Source of the DNA: CALLCD01 sp039196965
GTDB lineage: Bacteria; Pseudomonadota; Alphaproteobacteria; Caulobacterales; Hyphomonadaceae
Assembly: GCA_039196965.1 (NCBI GenBank)
Contig: JBCCUK010000018.1
Coordinates: forward strand, 20,561 to 84,560
DNA length: 64,000 nucleotides
Direction: 5' to 3'
Below the pieces are notes generated by a model, which was not told the origin of the DNA, searched no databases, and was given only the letters and a program-made list of their open reading frames with translations. Every line of letters begins with the position of its first letter. Position 1 is the stretch's first letter. Both the position numbers and the translations under genes were made by a program. Of the stretch, positions 26,853 through 35,482 are shown piece by piece.

Positions 26853-27590
26853 ATGAACCATAATCACGTTTCATGGCCAATCGCATTTCTTGCTGGCGCG
26901 GGGTTACTTCCTGAATGCCATGCTCAAAGCACAAGCGGCGTTACCAGCCCGGTTGTCCTGCCCAATGACCGCCAGACCGAATTACGCATTTCAGTCGATC
27001 CGGGCGGTGGAACCGGAGAGGCGCGCACCGCTCTTAGGCTGCATTACCAGCGGGCTTTTGGCGATCGGTATCGGTTGCGCGGCATCGTTACGGGATCGGA
27101 TAGCGGACCCGGAGGGTTCGACCTTACGCAAACCCAGATTCAGTCTTTCTATCAATTTGCCAAAGCTGCCGATGGCGGCATAAACTCAGCCGTTCGCTTC
27201 GACTATCTTCTGACCAATGGGAACGATATTCCCGATGCCGTGCGATTCGGCTGGACTGCCGACTGGCCAATATCAAAGATGTGGCGGTTCCGTACTGTGG
27301 CGTTCGGTTCGTTTCAGGTCGGCGACAATCGTCAATCCGGCATGTTTATTGAGACACGCGCAGCCTTTATCCGGCAATTCGGTAAAGGCCATAGCCTCCA
27401 GTTCCAGTCCTTCAATCAATATGGCACGACAGCAAATTTTGCCGATTTTGATGAGCAAAATCATGCAATTGGACCAGCATTATCCTTCAAAATCTCAGAG
27501 CATTGGGCCCTTCAAACCAGCGCACTCTTCGGAATCTCCGATGCTGCCACAGACACGACGATCCGCGCATTCATTGGATATAGGTTCTGA
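26853..27590 (+). CDS. Exported protein, probable outer-membrane beta-barrel
   Basis: A 245-residue protein with a signal-like N terminus (hydrophobic residues 8-20, ending CHAQ) and a body of alternating amphipathic strands of 8-12 residues. It ends in Phe (IGYRF), the usual C-terminal signature of outer-membrane barrels. No family name is recognised; it resembles small proteins of the OmpW/DUF481 kind in general shape only. A start at 26826 would add nine residues; the ATG at 26853 follows a GGGAGG at 26834-26839. It precedes rnr. Confidence 0.65.
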   Translation: MNHNHVSWPIAFLAGAGLLPECHAQSTSGVTSPVVLPNDRQTELRISVDPGGGTGEARTALRLHYQRAFGDRYRLRGIVTGSDSGPGGFDLTQTQIQSFYQFAKAADGGINSAVRFDYLLTNGNDIPDAVRFGWTADWPISKMWRFRTVAFGSFQVGDNRQSGMFIETRAAFIRQFGKGHSLQFQSFNQYGTTANFADFDEQNHAIGPALSFKISEHWALQTSALFGISDAATDTTIRAFIGYRF

Positions 27591-27621
27591 CATTTCTCCG
27601 AGTCCCCCTATATGGGCGTTC

Positions 27622-29856
27622 ATGAGTTTCCCTGATCGACAAACAGTGCTGGACTTCCTGGAAGAAAATCCGAGCGCAACAACCAAGCAGGAAATTGCCC
27701 GCGGCCTGAAAGTAAAAGGTCGTGAGCGTCAGGCCCTGCGCGCAATCCTGAAAGACCTCGAAGATGAGGGCCGCCTCCGCCGAACGGGCAAGCGGGCCTG
27801 GGCACAGGCAGACCGTCTACCGCCGAAGGGCGTTGTCATCTTCGAGAAGCTCGATGAACATGGCGATCTTGTTGGCCGAATGCATGGTCGGGACGGTGCC
27901 TTCGGACCAGACATTGTCTATGCTGGCGTTCAGGGAAAACGCCGTGAGCCTGAGCCCGGCATTGGCGACCGGGGTCTTTGCGCCATCTTTGAAACGAAAG
28001 ATGGCTGGCGGGCCAAGCTGATTAAAAAGCTTGGCCGCGGTGAGGCCCGATCCGTCACCGGTCTTTTCTCCTCCATGCGGGGCGGCGGTGGTCGCGTCGA
28101 GCCCGCCGATAAAAAAGACCGACGCGAAATTGTCATCAATGGGGGCGAAACCTCCGGGGCTGAGGATGGTGATCTTGTCGTTGCCAAGCTGAAACCAGCC
28201 CCGCGCGGGCGAACCTACGGTCCAAAACTGGCTGAGGTCACCGAAATCATCGGTAAGTCGACCGACCCCAAAGCCGCCAGCCTTCTTGCAATCCACGCCC
28301 ATGGTATCCCGACAGAGTTTCCGGAAGAGGTTCTGGAGGCCGCGCGCAATGCCGAGCCGCAGAAAGTCGAACGCGAGGACCTCACTCGCATTCCGCTAAT
28401 CACCATCGACCCCGCCGATGCGCGCGACCATGACGATGCGGTTTACGCCGAGCAGCTGGAAACTGGCTGGCGGGTGATCGTTGCCATCGCGGATGTCGCC
28501 GCCTTTGTCACTGAAGGGTCTGATCTTGACCGCGAAGCAATCAAACGCGGCAACTCTACCTACTTCCCCGACAGGGTCGTACCTATGCTTCCCGAAGAGC
28601 TTTCAGCGGACCAATGTTCGTTGCGGGAGAATGAGCCGCGCGCTTGCTTCGCCGTGGAGATGGAGTTCGATAAGACGGGCACTAAGCGCAAGCACCGCTT
28701 CTTTCGCGCCAAGATGCGTTCCGCTGCAAAGCTTTCATATACTGAGGCGCAAACAGCGATCGATGGCGGCGGTGGTCCCGGAGAAGCATTTCTGGAAAAC
28801 GTTCTGAAACCACTTTGGGGATCATACAACGCGCTCTGTGAAGCCCGCGAGCGACGCCAGCCGCTTGATCTGGATCTGCCGGAAAAACGCGTTGAACTAG
28901 GCGAGGATGGCCGGGTAAAAGCCATCACTCAGCGGGAACGGTTCGATGCCCACCGCTTGATTGAAGAGTTTATGATCCAGGCGAATGTCTGCGCCGCCGA
29001 AACACTCGAACAGAAGAAAGTTCCCCTAATCTATCGCGTCCATGATCAACCCTCAGATGCGAAACTCACCGCTCTTGCAGATTTCCTTCAAACGCTGAAC
29101 ATCAAGTGGCCGAGGGGCGAAAAACCCCAGACGAGCCGGTTCAACAAACTGCTCGGCGAAGCAGCCGGCGGCGACTCCAAGGACGTTATTACCGAAATGG
29201 TTCTGCGCACTCAGGCACAAGCGGTTTACGACCCGGAAAATATTGGTCATTTCGGCCTGCATCTGGCCAAATACGCGCATTTCACATCTCCTATTCGCCG
29301 CTATTCCGACCTCGTTGTACATCGGGCTCTGATCCGGGCCTTGAGACTCGGTCCTGATGGACTCTCCGACTCGGCAATATCAAGAATGGAGGAAACGGCA
29401 GAGCATCTATCCACTACCGAGCGGCGATCCATGGCGGCTGAACGCGATGCCACTGACCGGTATCTCGCCCACTTCATGGCAGATCGCGTCGGCGCAGAAT
29501 TCGAGGGCCGCGTCACAGGCCTAAACAAGGCTGGCCTGTTTGTAAGGCTCGACGAGTCCGGTGCTGATGGTCTGGTGCCCATGTCCAGATTGCCTGATGA
29601 TTATTGGGTCCATGATGAAAAATCCCAGGCGCTCGTCGCTCGCGGCTCAGGCAAGCGCTATGTCATGGGTCAAGATGTAATTGTCCGGCTTGAGGAGGCG
29701 ACCCCTTTGACCGGGGGCCTTTTGCTTGAGATGCTGACCAAACCCTTGAAACGCGTTGCAGGACAGAAAGCGCCAGCGATGCGCACAGCACACAAGAGCA
29801 GCTCGAGAAAAATGGGTAAGGCGGAAAAGTTCCGGCAAAGGAAGGCGAACAAATGA
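27622..29856 (+). CDS. rnr: Ribonuclease R
   Basis: A 744-residue RNase II/RNB-family 3'-5' exoribonuclease. It contains an N-terminal winged-helix-like segment (residues 1-60), cold-shock domains, the RNB catalytic core (DPADARDHDDAVYAE with the catalytic aspartates), a C-terminal S1 domain (FEGRVTGLNKAGLFVRL) and a basic tail. It degrades structured RNA and damaged rRNA. The preferred start (ATG 27622) gives MSFPDRQTV; the same frame runs upstream to 27217 through the previous gene but shows no RNase R similarity there. Confidence 0.96.
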   Translation: MSFPDRQTVLDFLEENPSATTKQEIARGLKVKGRERQALRAILKDLEDEGRLRRTGKRAWAQADRLPPKGVVIFEKLDEHGDLVGRMHGRDGAFGPDIVYAGVQGKRREPEPGIGDRGLCAIFETKDGWRAKLIKKLGRGEARSVTGLFSSMRGGGGRVEPADKKDRREIVINGGETSGAEDGDLVVAKLKPAPRGRTYGPKLAEVTEIIGKSTDPKAASLLAIHAHGIPTEFPEEVLEAARNAEPQKVEREDLTRIPLITIDPADARDHDDAVYAEQLETGWRVIVAIADVAAFVTEGSDLDREAIKRGNSTYFPDRVVPMLPEELSADQCSLRENEPRACFAVEMEFDKTGTKRKHRFFRAKMRSAAKLSYTEAQTAIDGGGGPGEAFLENVLKPLWGSYNALCEARERRQPLDLDLPEKRVELGEDGRVKAITQRERFDAHRLIEEFMIQANVCAAETLEQKKVPLIYRVHDQPSDAKLTALADFLQTLNIKWPRGEKPQTSRFNKLLGEAAGGDSKDVITEMVLRTQAQAVYDPENIGHFGLHLAKYAHFTSPIRRYSDLVVHRALIRALRLGPDGLSDSAISRMEETAEHLSTTERRSMAAERDATDRYLAHFMADRVGAEFEGRVTGLNKAGLFVRLDESGADGLVPMSRLPDDYWVHDEKSQALVARGSGKRYVMGQDVIVRLEEATPLTGGLLLEMLTKPLKRVAGQKAPAMRTAHKSSSRKMGKAEKFRQRKANK

Positions 29857-29923
29857 TGAGAAAAGCCACCCGTTCCTGCGGCCAGTCATATGGTGCTGTG
29901 CCGGAAAGCTGGGTGCCGGTCTC

Positions 29924-30670
29924 TTGAGCAAGCCGGAAAACCTTCCAGGCTTTAAATCAGCCTATGACAAAGAAGATGATGGCGACGTTGTTCTGAAGAA
30001 TGAACGGTCGCCCCGGCCGAAAGATGCCGCCACACTGATTCTCGTCCGCCCATCAAAAGACCAGAAGACTGTAGAAGTGCTGATGGGAAAACGGTCGCGC
30101 GGCCACGTTTTCATGCCAGACAAATATGTATTTCCCGGTGGTCGGGTCGATGCACCGGATGGCCGTGTACCAGCCGCCTCAGAGCTACATCCCCGAAGTA
30201 CGGAGCAGCTGCTGAAGTATGCCCGACGGAAGCCTCGCGCCTTCGCCTTAACGGCCATTCGCGAGACCTTTGAGGAGACCGGGCTGATCGTCGGCGCACC
30301 CTGCGCTGAACAACCGAAAACGCCGAACGACTGGACGGCGTTTTTTCAGCAGGGCGCACAGCCGAGTCTGTCAGGATTACGGTTTGTTGGCAGGGCTGTA
30401 ACGCCACCCTACAGACCGAAGCGTTTCGATGCCCGGTTTTTCATGGCAGATGCCCGCGAGGCCCTAATCGATGACCGCCCGCCGGTGGATGGGGCAGAAC
30501 TGTCAGATCTGCAATGGATATCCCTTGATGACGCCATGAGCCTCGATCTACCCTCGGTTACGCGATTCATGCTCGGAGAGGTTGCAGAACGAGCTGAAAA
30601 CCCTCGCAAACAGCAAAAACCACCCTTTCTCAGATGGACCGCATCAGGGCACAAAATGGAACGGCTCTGA
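29924..30670 (+). CDS. NUDIX hydrolase
   Basis: A 248-residue NUDIX-fold protein. It has the pattern FPGGRVDAPDG followed, after an insertion of about 30 residues, by the helix motif RETFEETGL. The insertion between the Gly pair and the REx2-3EE helix is longer than in MutT but is common in the alphaproteobacterial group of this gene. The substrate is unknown (a nucleotide or CoA derivative by analogy). A TTG at 29924 is the first start in a sensible position; in-frame upstream sequence from 29756 overlaps rnr in another frame and is not conserved-looking. Start confidence is low. Confidence 0.82.
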   Translation: MSKPENLPGFKSAYDKEDDGDVVLKNERSPRPKDAATLILVRPSKDQKTVEVLMGKRSRGHVFMPDKYVFPGGRVDAPDGRVPAASELHPRSTEQLLKYARRKPRAFALTAIRETFEETGLIVGAPCAEQPKTPNDWTAFFQQGAQPSLSGLRFVGRAVTPPYRPKRFDARFFMADAREALIDDRPPVDGAELSDLQWISLDDAMSLDLPSVTRFMLGEVAERAENPRKQQKPPFLRWTASGHKMERL

Positions 30671-30744
30671 CCAACTCGTCATGGAGCCTCCTTTTTTAGG
30701 TTTTTCGCCCCGAATATGTAAAATTTGATCGATCCTGGAGAAAG

Positions 30745-30774
30745 TATCGAAGGTTGTTTTTGCGACCTTCGATA
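30745..30774 (+). promoter_or_regulatory. 10-bp perfect hairpin abutting the diguanylate cyclase start codon
   Basis: TATCGAAGGT (30745-30754) and ACCTTCGATA (30765-30774) are exact reverse complements around a 10-nt loop. The stem ends one base before ATG 30775. A GGAG (30737-30740) lies just 5' of the stem. If the stem folds, GGAG would come within a few nt of the ATG; if it is unfolded, the distance is 34 nt. It may equally be a DNA operator. An in-frame TTG at 30754 lies in the stem. Confidence 0.5.
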
Positions 30775-31563
30775 ATGCGCTGGGTAAAAGTATACATGGT
30801 GGATCTGTTTCACAGAAGTCCCACCCTTGTTCCTGTTGTCGTCGCTGTGGCAGCGGTGGTTCTCGCTATACTTTTCGCATCTATGGTGGTCGCTTCCGGG
30901 TTGCACCAAGATGGAGCGATGGTGATTGGCTTCGCAGCGGTTATCTCGATCGTTCTTGCCGTCCCTGCTGGCTACATCCAGTACTCTCGAGAAAAGGTCT
31001 ACGAGGCTCAGAAAACCGCCCTGCACGGGCTTGCCTCCACCGATTCACTGACGGGCATAATGAACCGACGCTCCTTCAGCAGCGCTGTGCGTACAGAACA
31101 AGCCAGAATGATACGTAGCGGTGACACAGCAGCGCTGATCCTTTTTGATCTGGATTGGTTTAAACGTATAAATGACAGCTATGGGCACGATGCAGGCGAC
31201 AAAATCCTAATATCGGTGGCTAAGGTCGCCTGGGCGGAGCTTCGCAACCCACTGGATTATCTCGCTCGCTGGGGTGGGGAGGAATTTGCGATTTTCCTCA
31301 ACGGTGTTGATCTTGAACTTGCAGACCGCGCCGCCGAGCGTCTTCGGCTTGCTATCGAGATGCTTCAGCTAGAGATAGCCGACACAAAGCTAATGGTTAC
31401 TGCAAGCTTCGGCATCACTCTACTGACGTCCGATTGCAATCTAGAGGATGCCATGCGGCGGGCTGACCGAGCGCTCTACGCGGCCAAGCGCGAGGGCCGC
31501 AATCGTTCCGTTTTGGCAGAAATTGATAGTTCCGGCCTCGTCTCGAGCGGGCAAGCTGCATAG
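30775..31563 (+). CDS. Membrane-anchored diguanylate cyclase (GGDEF)
   Basis: A 262-residue protein with two N-terminal transmembrane helices (about residues 17-40 and 45-68) and a C-terminal GGDEF domain with an active-site GGEEF at residues 167-171. The expected FDLDWFKRINDSYGHDAGD metal/substrate segment is present. It should make c-di-GMP from two GTP. The inhibitory I-site RxxD upstream of GGEEF reads NPLD, with Asn in place of Arg, so product inhibition is probably reduced. No sensor domain is present beyond the membrane segment. Start ATG 30775 is directly after the hairpin; TTG 30754 or ATG 30796 are alternatives. Confidence 0.92.
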   Translation: MRWVKVYMVDLFHRSPTLVPVVVAVAAVVLAILFASMVVASGLHQDGAMVIGFAAVISIVLAVPAGYIQYSREKVYEAQKTALHGLASTDSLTGIMNRRSFSSAVRTEQARMIRSGDTAALILFDLDWFKRINDSYGHDAGDKILISVAKVAWAELRNPLDYLARWGGEEFAIFLNGVDLELADRAAERLRLAIEMLQLEIADTKLMVTASFGITLLTSDCNLEDAMRRADRALYAAKREGRNRSVLAEIDSSGLVSSGQAA

Positions 31564-31681
31564 TCACGACCAAGCGCCTATTCCCAGCTGCATCAAAGAT
31601 GCAGGAACAGATCTCGAATCTCTGGCCGATAGCGTCAGCTCCGCTACATCCCGTTCCAGCACATGGAAGGGATAATGAGAC

Positions 31682-33133
31682 ATGGCCGCAGCTCCCGCAA
31701 TTGTTTGGTTTCGCAGGGATCTAAGACTGGACGATAACCCGGCTTTGCACGCAGCTATCCAAACCGGTTTGCCGTTAATCCTTGTATACATTCTAGAAAC
31801 ACCATCCGGCGGCAAACGGGCGCTTGGCGGCGCTTCGAAGTGGTGGCTCGATAAATCACTGCGATCACTAGTAGCGTCGATTGAAGCGCGCGGCGGCGAG
31901 CTTCTGCTCCGCGCCGGCGAACCGAGAGAGATCATAAGCGACATCATAGGCGAGACCGGAGCGAAGTCAGTCTTCTGGAACCGACGCTACGGCCTTGCGG
32001 AGCGCGAGAGCGACGGCGATCTTAAAAAGAAGTTGGCAGACCGGGACGTAAGCGTTGAAAGCCATAATGGCGGTTTGCTGACCGAACCGTGGACGGTAAA
32101 AACCGGTTCGGGCGCTCATTTCAGGGTATTCACACCTTACTGGAAGGCGGTTCGCGCGAACTATAAAGTACCGGGCCACCTAAACAGTCCTGATAAAATC
32201 AGTTGTGTTTCGCTCACCGGCGAGTGCATTGAGGATTGGGCTCTGCACCCATCCAAGCCGGACTGGTCAGAAGGGTTTCAAGACGATTGGAAGCCCGGCG
32301 AAGATGGTGCTTGTCAGCGCTTGGAGGATTTTCTGAGCGGTCCCGTCAGCCGATACGGTACGGACAGGAACCGACCGGACCTTGACGGCGGCACATCCGG
32401 CCTTTCGCCTCACCTCGCCTTCGGAGAGATTGCGCCGACCCAGATTTGGCGAGCAACCCAATCTCGCATTGCTGCTGGAGAGATCAATGAGGATAGCGCC
32501 ATGGTGTTTCTGTCTGAAATCGTCTGGCGCGAATTCTCTTACGTCCTTCTCTATCACTACCCGGATCTTGCCCGGGAGAACTATAATCGAAAATTCGATG
32601 TGATGCCTTGGCGCGAAGATAGCGATGCCCATGCCGCCTGGTGCAAAGGCGAGACAGGTTACCCGATCGTCGATGCCGGTATGCGGCAGTTATGGACCAC
32701 TGGCTGGATGCATAATCGCGTTCGTATGATCGTTGCCTCCTTTCTCACCAAACACCTTTTATTGGACTGGCGTCTCGGTGAGGACTGGTTTTGGGATACG
32801 CTCGTCGATGCCGACCCCGCATCGAACTCAGCGAGTTGGCAATGGACAGCAGGTACAGGTGCGGATGCTGCGCCCTATTTCCGCGTCTTCAATCCCATCA
32901 CACAGGGGCAGAAATTCGATGAAACCGGCGACTATGTCCGCAAATGGTGCCCAGAAATCGCGAAACTCCCTGGAAAATACCTTTACTCGCCATGGGAAGC
33001 AGATACCGCTACCCTTGCGCAGGCTGGCATTGTGCTCGGAGAGACCTATCCGAAGCCTATCGTCGCCCACAAGGCCGGAAGAGAACGCGCCCTCGCGGCC
33101 TATGAAGACGTGAAAGCCGCTAAAGTCGACTAG
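31682..33133 (+). CDS. phrB: Deoxyribodipyrimidine photo-lyase
   Basis: A 483-residue cryptochrome/photolyase-family protein. The N-terminal antenna domain begins APAIVWFRRDLRLDDNPAL. The C-terminal FAD domain contains LSEIVWREFSYVLLYHYP, WCKGETGYPIVDAGMRQL and WQWTAGTGADAAPYFR. It repairs cyclobutane pyrimidine dimers with blue light. A GGAAGGG upstream and ATG at 31682 mark the start. The stop shares the CTAG palindrome (33130-33133) with the convergent TonB-like gene. Confidence 0.95.
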   Translation: MAAAPAIVWFRRDLRLDDNPALHAAIQTGLPLILVYILETPSGGKRALGGASKWWLDKSLRSLVASIEARGGELLLRAGEPREIISDIIGETGAKSVFWNRRYGLAERESDGDLKKKLADRDVSVESHNGGLLTEPWTVKTGSGAHFRVFTPYWKAVRANYKVPGHLNSPDKISCVSLTGECIEDWALHPSKPDWSEGFQDDWKPGEDGACQRLEDFLSGPVSRYGTDRNRPDLDGGTSGLSPHLAFGEIAPTQIWRATQSRIAAGEINEDSAMVFLSEIVWREFSYVLLYHYPDLARENYNRKFDVMPWREDSDAHAAWCKGETGYPIVDAGMRQLWTTGWMHNRVRMIVASFLTKHLLLDWRLGEDWFWDTLVDADPASNSASWQWTAGTGADAAPYFRVFNPITQGQKFDETGDYVRKWCPEIAKLPGKYLYSPWEADTATLAQAGIVLGETYPKPIVAHKAGRERALAAYEDVKAAKVD

Positions 33134-33969
33134 CGGCACTGAATGCCGTCGGTGCTGCCAAGGGGAAGCTCCAGTCCAGACGCAATGCCAGACGGGCCTT
33201 GAAGACCGGTTTGAACCGGCGTGCAGGGAAGCGCTTCGGGATGGCGGGGCACCTGTGAAAGGGGTTCCAGCTCGGCGCTGCCGCTGCGCGTACTATGGCG
33301 TGACTGTTTCGCCGCAAACTTCTCAATAATCGATTGCGTGGCAACGATATCGAAAACCGGATCATAAGTGGACCTGCTCCATTCAGTGGGTCTGTCGAGC
33401 ATTGAGTAGTAGCGATCTTCTGTAGAAATATCCGGGCAGAATTCAGGGCGGGTGGCACGGCTGGATCGCGCGCACATCGTGGCAACAGTAAAGCGCGAAA
33501 TCGCCGTAGGTGCCGTTTCAGCAAAGGGATCGAAGGGAATCTTATAACGGGGATCGATAACAATCGCCTCAGCCGCTTCGGGCTCATCTGTATCTATCAC
33601 GCTCTGTTCCACGGTGGGCGCAAGTGGCCGCGTCGGCAACGCCTCAATGAGCGGTGCAGGCGGGAGTGGCTTTGGCGTCGGTGGCTCAGGCTCCTCCAGA
33701 ACGATCTCGTCCGGGATTGGCTTGAGGTCCAGATCCCCTGAATCTGTGTCAGATTCTTCCACCAGCTCCGGGACAATTACCGGCTCATCTTCCTCTTCGC
33801 GCGCGCTCTCGACGAGCACAACCGGGATAATAGAACTTTGCCGAGCCTCAAGTTTTACAGGCGTGCCAAGGATAATCGAAAACACAGCAATATGTAGCGT
33901 CAGCGTGCCGAAAACTGCTCGCCAGTCCACGTCTTGTCGTTCTAGCCACTCACGCCACATATGCTGCAT
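33130..33969 (-). CDS. TonB-like proline-rich membrane protein of unknown function
   Basis: A 279-residue protein. A short cytoplasmic N terminus is followed by one transmembrane helix (about residues 21-38, LTLHIAVFSIILG), an acidic and proline-rich stretch (residues 55-120 with PEPPTPKPLPPAP) and a C-terminal region with several Cys and Arg. The front half has the architecture of TonB/TolA energy transducers. The C-terminal third does not show a recognisable TonB domain, and there is no ExbB/ExbD nearby. It converges with phrB. The function is unassigned. Confidence 0.7.
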   Translation of the reverse strand: MQHMWREWLERQDVDWRAVFGTLTLHIAVFSIILGTPVKLEARQSSIIPVVLVESAREEEDEPVIVPELVEESDTDSGDLDLKPIPDEIVLEEPEPPTPKPLPPAPLIEALPTRPLAPTVEQSVIDTDEPEAAEAIVIDPRYKIPFDPFAETAPTAISRFTVATMCARSSRATRPEFCPDISTEDRYYSMLDRPTEWSRSTYDPVFDIVATQSIIEKFAAKQSRHSTRSGSAELEPLSQVPRHPEALPCTPVQTGLQGPSGIASGLELPLGSTDGIQCR

Positions 33970-34055
33970 GTGTATGGTCTGATCTCACCTGCCAACACTA
34001 AACTTCTTGTTAGATGCCCAAATTTGCGCCAAAAGCGCCGGGTTTTTACATATCG

Positions 34056-34115
34056 AAGCCCTAAGTTGCAAAGGGCTATGGCTGTTCCGGAGAGTTGCCA
34101 CGGCAGATTGCCGTG
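34056..34115 (+). other. Two short hairpins upstream of the YbjN gene
   Basis: Stem one pairs AGCCCT (34057-34062) with AGGGCT (34072-34077) around 9 nt. Stem two pairs CACGGCA (34099-34105) with TGCCGTG (34109-34115) around 3 nt. They occupy the 191-bp divergent region between the TonB-like and YbjN genes. Neither is followed by a U tract on either strand. Confidence 0.35.
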
Positions 34116-34160
34116 ATAGCGTTGAGCGTCCGAGTCGTGTTTGAGAAGAGGTGTGCGTTT

Positions 34161-34664
34161 ATGAGTCTCACAACGCTGACTATTGAAGATAATGAGGATG
34201 AAGTGCTCGAGGCGATCGAGCAAGCCCTTGCCCACACCGACTGGGACTATGATCGGGACGAGAGTGGCGGTGTACAATGTATCGCGAGCACAAGGTGGGG
34301 CGAGATCGGTGCCCTCTTTGCGGCGCGCCAGGAGCCCTCTGCCCTGCATTTCTCCATGACACTTGATGTGAAACCGCAGGCCGCGAGACAGTCCGTCATC
34401 GGCCAGCTTATTCTAGCCATTAACGAACGTCTCTGGCTGGGTCACTTCGATTACTGGATAGAGGATCACGTCATCTTGTTCCGTCACACCATACCAATGG
34501 GCGGACGGGTTGCACCCACAGCTGGCGAAATTCATGCCGTCATAACAGCTGGGCTGGAAGCTGTTGAGCGTTTCGTACCGGCCTTCAATTTTGTCATCTG
34601 GGCGGGAAAATCGCCTGAAGAGGCTCTGGCTGCTGTCATGTTCGAAACGGACGGCGAAGCGTAA
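34161..34664 (+). CDS. YbjN domain-containing protein
   Basis: A 167-residue YbjN-type protein beginning MSLTTLTIEDNEDEVLEAI, with the family pattern of a short N-terminal helix, a WDYDRD-type strand, and a C-terminal SPEEALAAVMFETDGEA. The ATG at 34161 is preceded by GAGAAGAGG, so it is preferred to the in-frame ATG at 34095. YbjN proteins have a type III secretion chaperone-like fold but no settled function. The YbjN-proC-TetR order is a recurrent alphaproteobacterial arrangement. Confidence 0.85.
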   Translation: MSLTTLTIEDNEDEVLEAIEQALAHTDWDYDRDESGGVQCIASTRWGEIGALFAARQEPSALHFSMTLDVKPQAARQSVIGQLILAINERLWLGHFDYWIEDHVILFRHTIPMGGRVAPTAGEIHAVITAGLEAVERFVPAFNFVIWAGKSPEEALAAVMFETDGEA

Positions 34665-34675
34665 AGCAAGCTCCC

Positions 34676-35479
34676 ATGGCCGTTCAAACAATTGCTCTCA
34701 TCGGTGTCGGTCGTATGGGCCAGGCGCTAGCAACAGGCTGGTTACGCGGCCGGTCGCGCCCGAATCTGATCCTTGTAGATCCCTCACCCAGCCCCCTCGC
34801 CGAGGCCATGGCTGAGGAAGAAGGCCTACCGATCAATCCTGCACCCACTCCAGTCGATATCGCTGTTCTCGCGGTTAAGCCGCAGATATTCAATATGGCC
34901 GCCAGCGATATGACGGGGTGGGTCGGTCCCGACACTCTCGTTCTGTCGATCATGGCGGGCATCCGCTTGAACCAACTCGCATCGACCTTTGGAACGGAGC
35001 GGGTCATACGGGCCATGCCCAACACACCTGGTGCGATCGGCAAAGGCGTTAGCGTCCTGTCAGCGTCGGACGCAACGGCAAAGAAAGATGTTACTCTGGC
35101 AACCCGGCTTCTGCGTCCACTTGGCAAGGTTGAGGGACCAGTGGCTGAGCCATCAATATCGGCGGTCACCGGCGTCTCCGGATCAGGCCCGGCCTATGTC
35201 TTTCTCCTCGTGGAGGCCCTGGCTGAAGCAGGTGAAGCCGCGGGCCTGTCTAAGGAACTTGCCCGCACGCTCGCCCGAGAAACGCTTGTGGGGTCTGCCC
35301 GCCTGCTGGAGTCAACCGGAGAGCCCGCCGAAGAGCTACGTAAAGCGGTGACTTCGAAGGGCGGGACGACAGAAGCCGCGCTTGACGTCTTGATGCGTGG
35401 AGATGGAATGCCATCTCTATTGAGAGAAGCTGTTCGCGCGGCAGCCGAGCGTGAGCGTAATCTGGCATCGGGAAATTAG
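34676..35479 (+). CDS. proC: Pyrroline-5-carboxylate reductase
   Basis: A 267-residue ProC with an N-terminal NAD(P)-binding GVGRMGQALATG motif and the C-terminal AVTGVSGSGPAYVFLLVEALAEAG helix that defines the family, plus the VTSKGGTTEAAL segment. It catalyses the final step of proline synthesis. It starts 11 nt after the YbjN gene and 3 nt before the TetR gene, so the three form one operon. Confidence 0.96.
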   Translation: MAVQTIALIGVGRMGQALATGWLRGRSRPNLILVDPSPSPLAEAMAEEEGLPINPAPTPVDIAVLAVKPQIFNMAASDMTGWVGPDTLVLSIMAGIRLNQLASTFGTERVIRAMPNTPGAIGKGVSVLSASDATAKKDVTLATRLLRPLGKVEGPVAEPSISAVTGVSGSGPAYVFLLVEALAEAGEAAGLSKELARTLARETLVGSARLLESTGEPAEELRKAVTSKGGTTEAALDVLMRGDGMPSLLREAVRAAAERERNLASGN

Positions 35480-35482
35480 TCG

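Noticed and set aside
27217..27621. N-terminal extension of ribonuclease R
   Set aside because: The extension overlaps the preceding gene in another frame and has no RNase R similarity; a normal start lies at 27622.
30680..30710. T-rich run after the NUDIX gene considered as a terminator
   Set aside because: The only stem before it has three base pairs, too weak for intrinsic termination.
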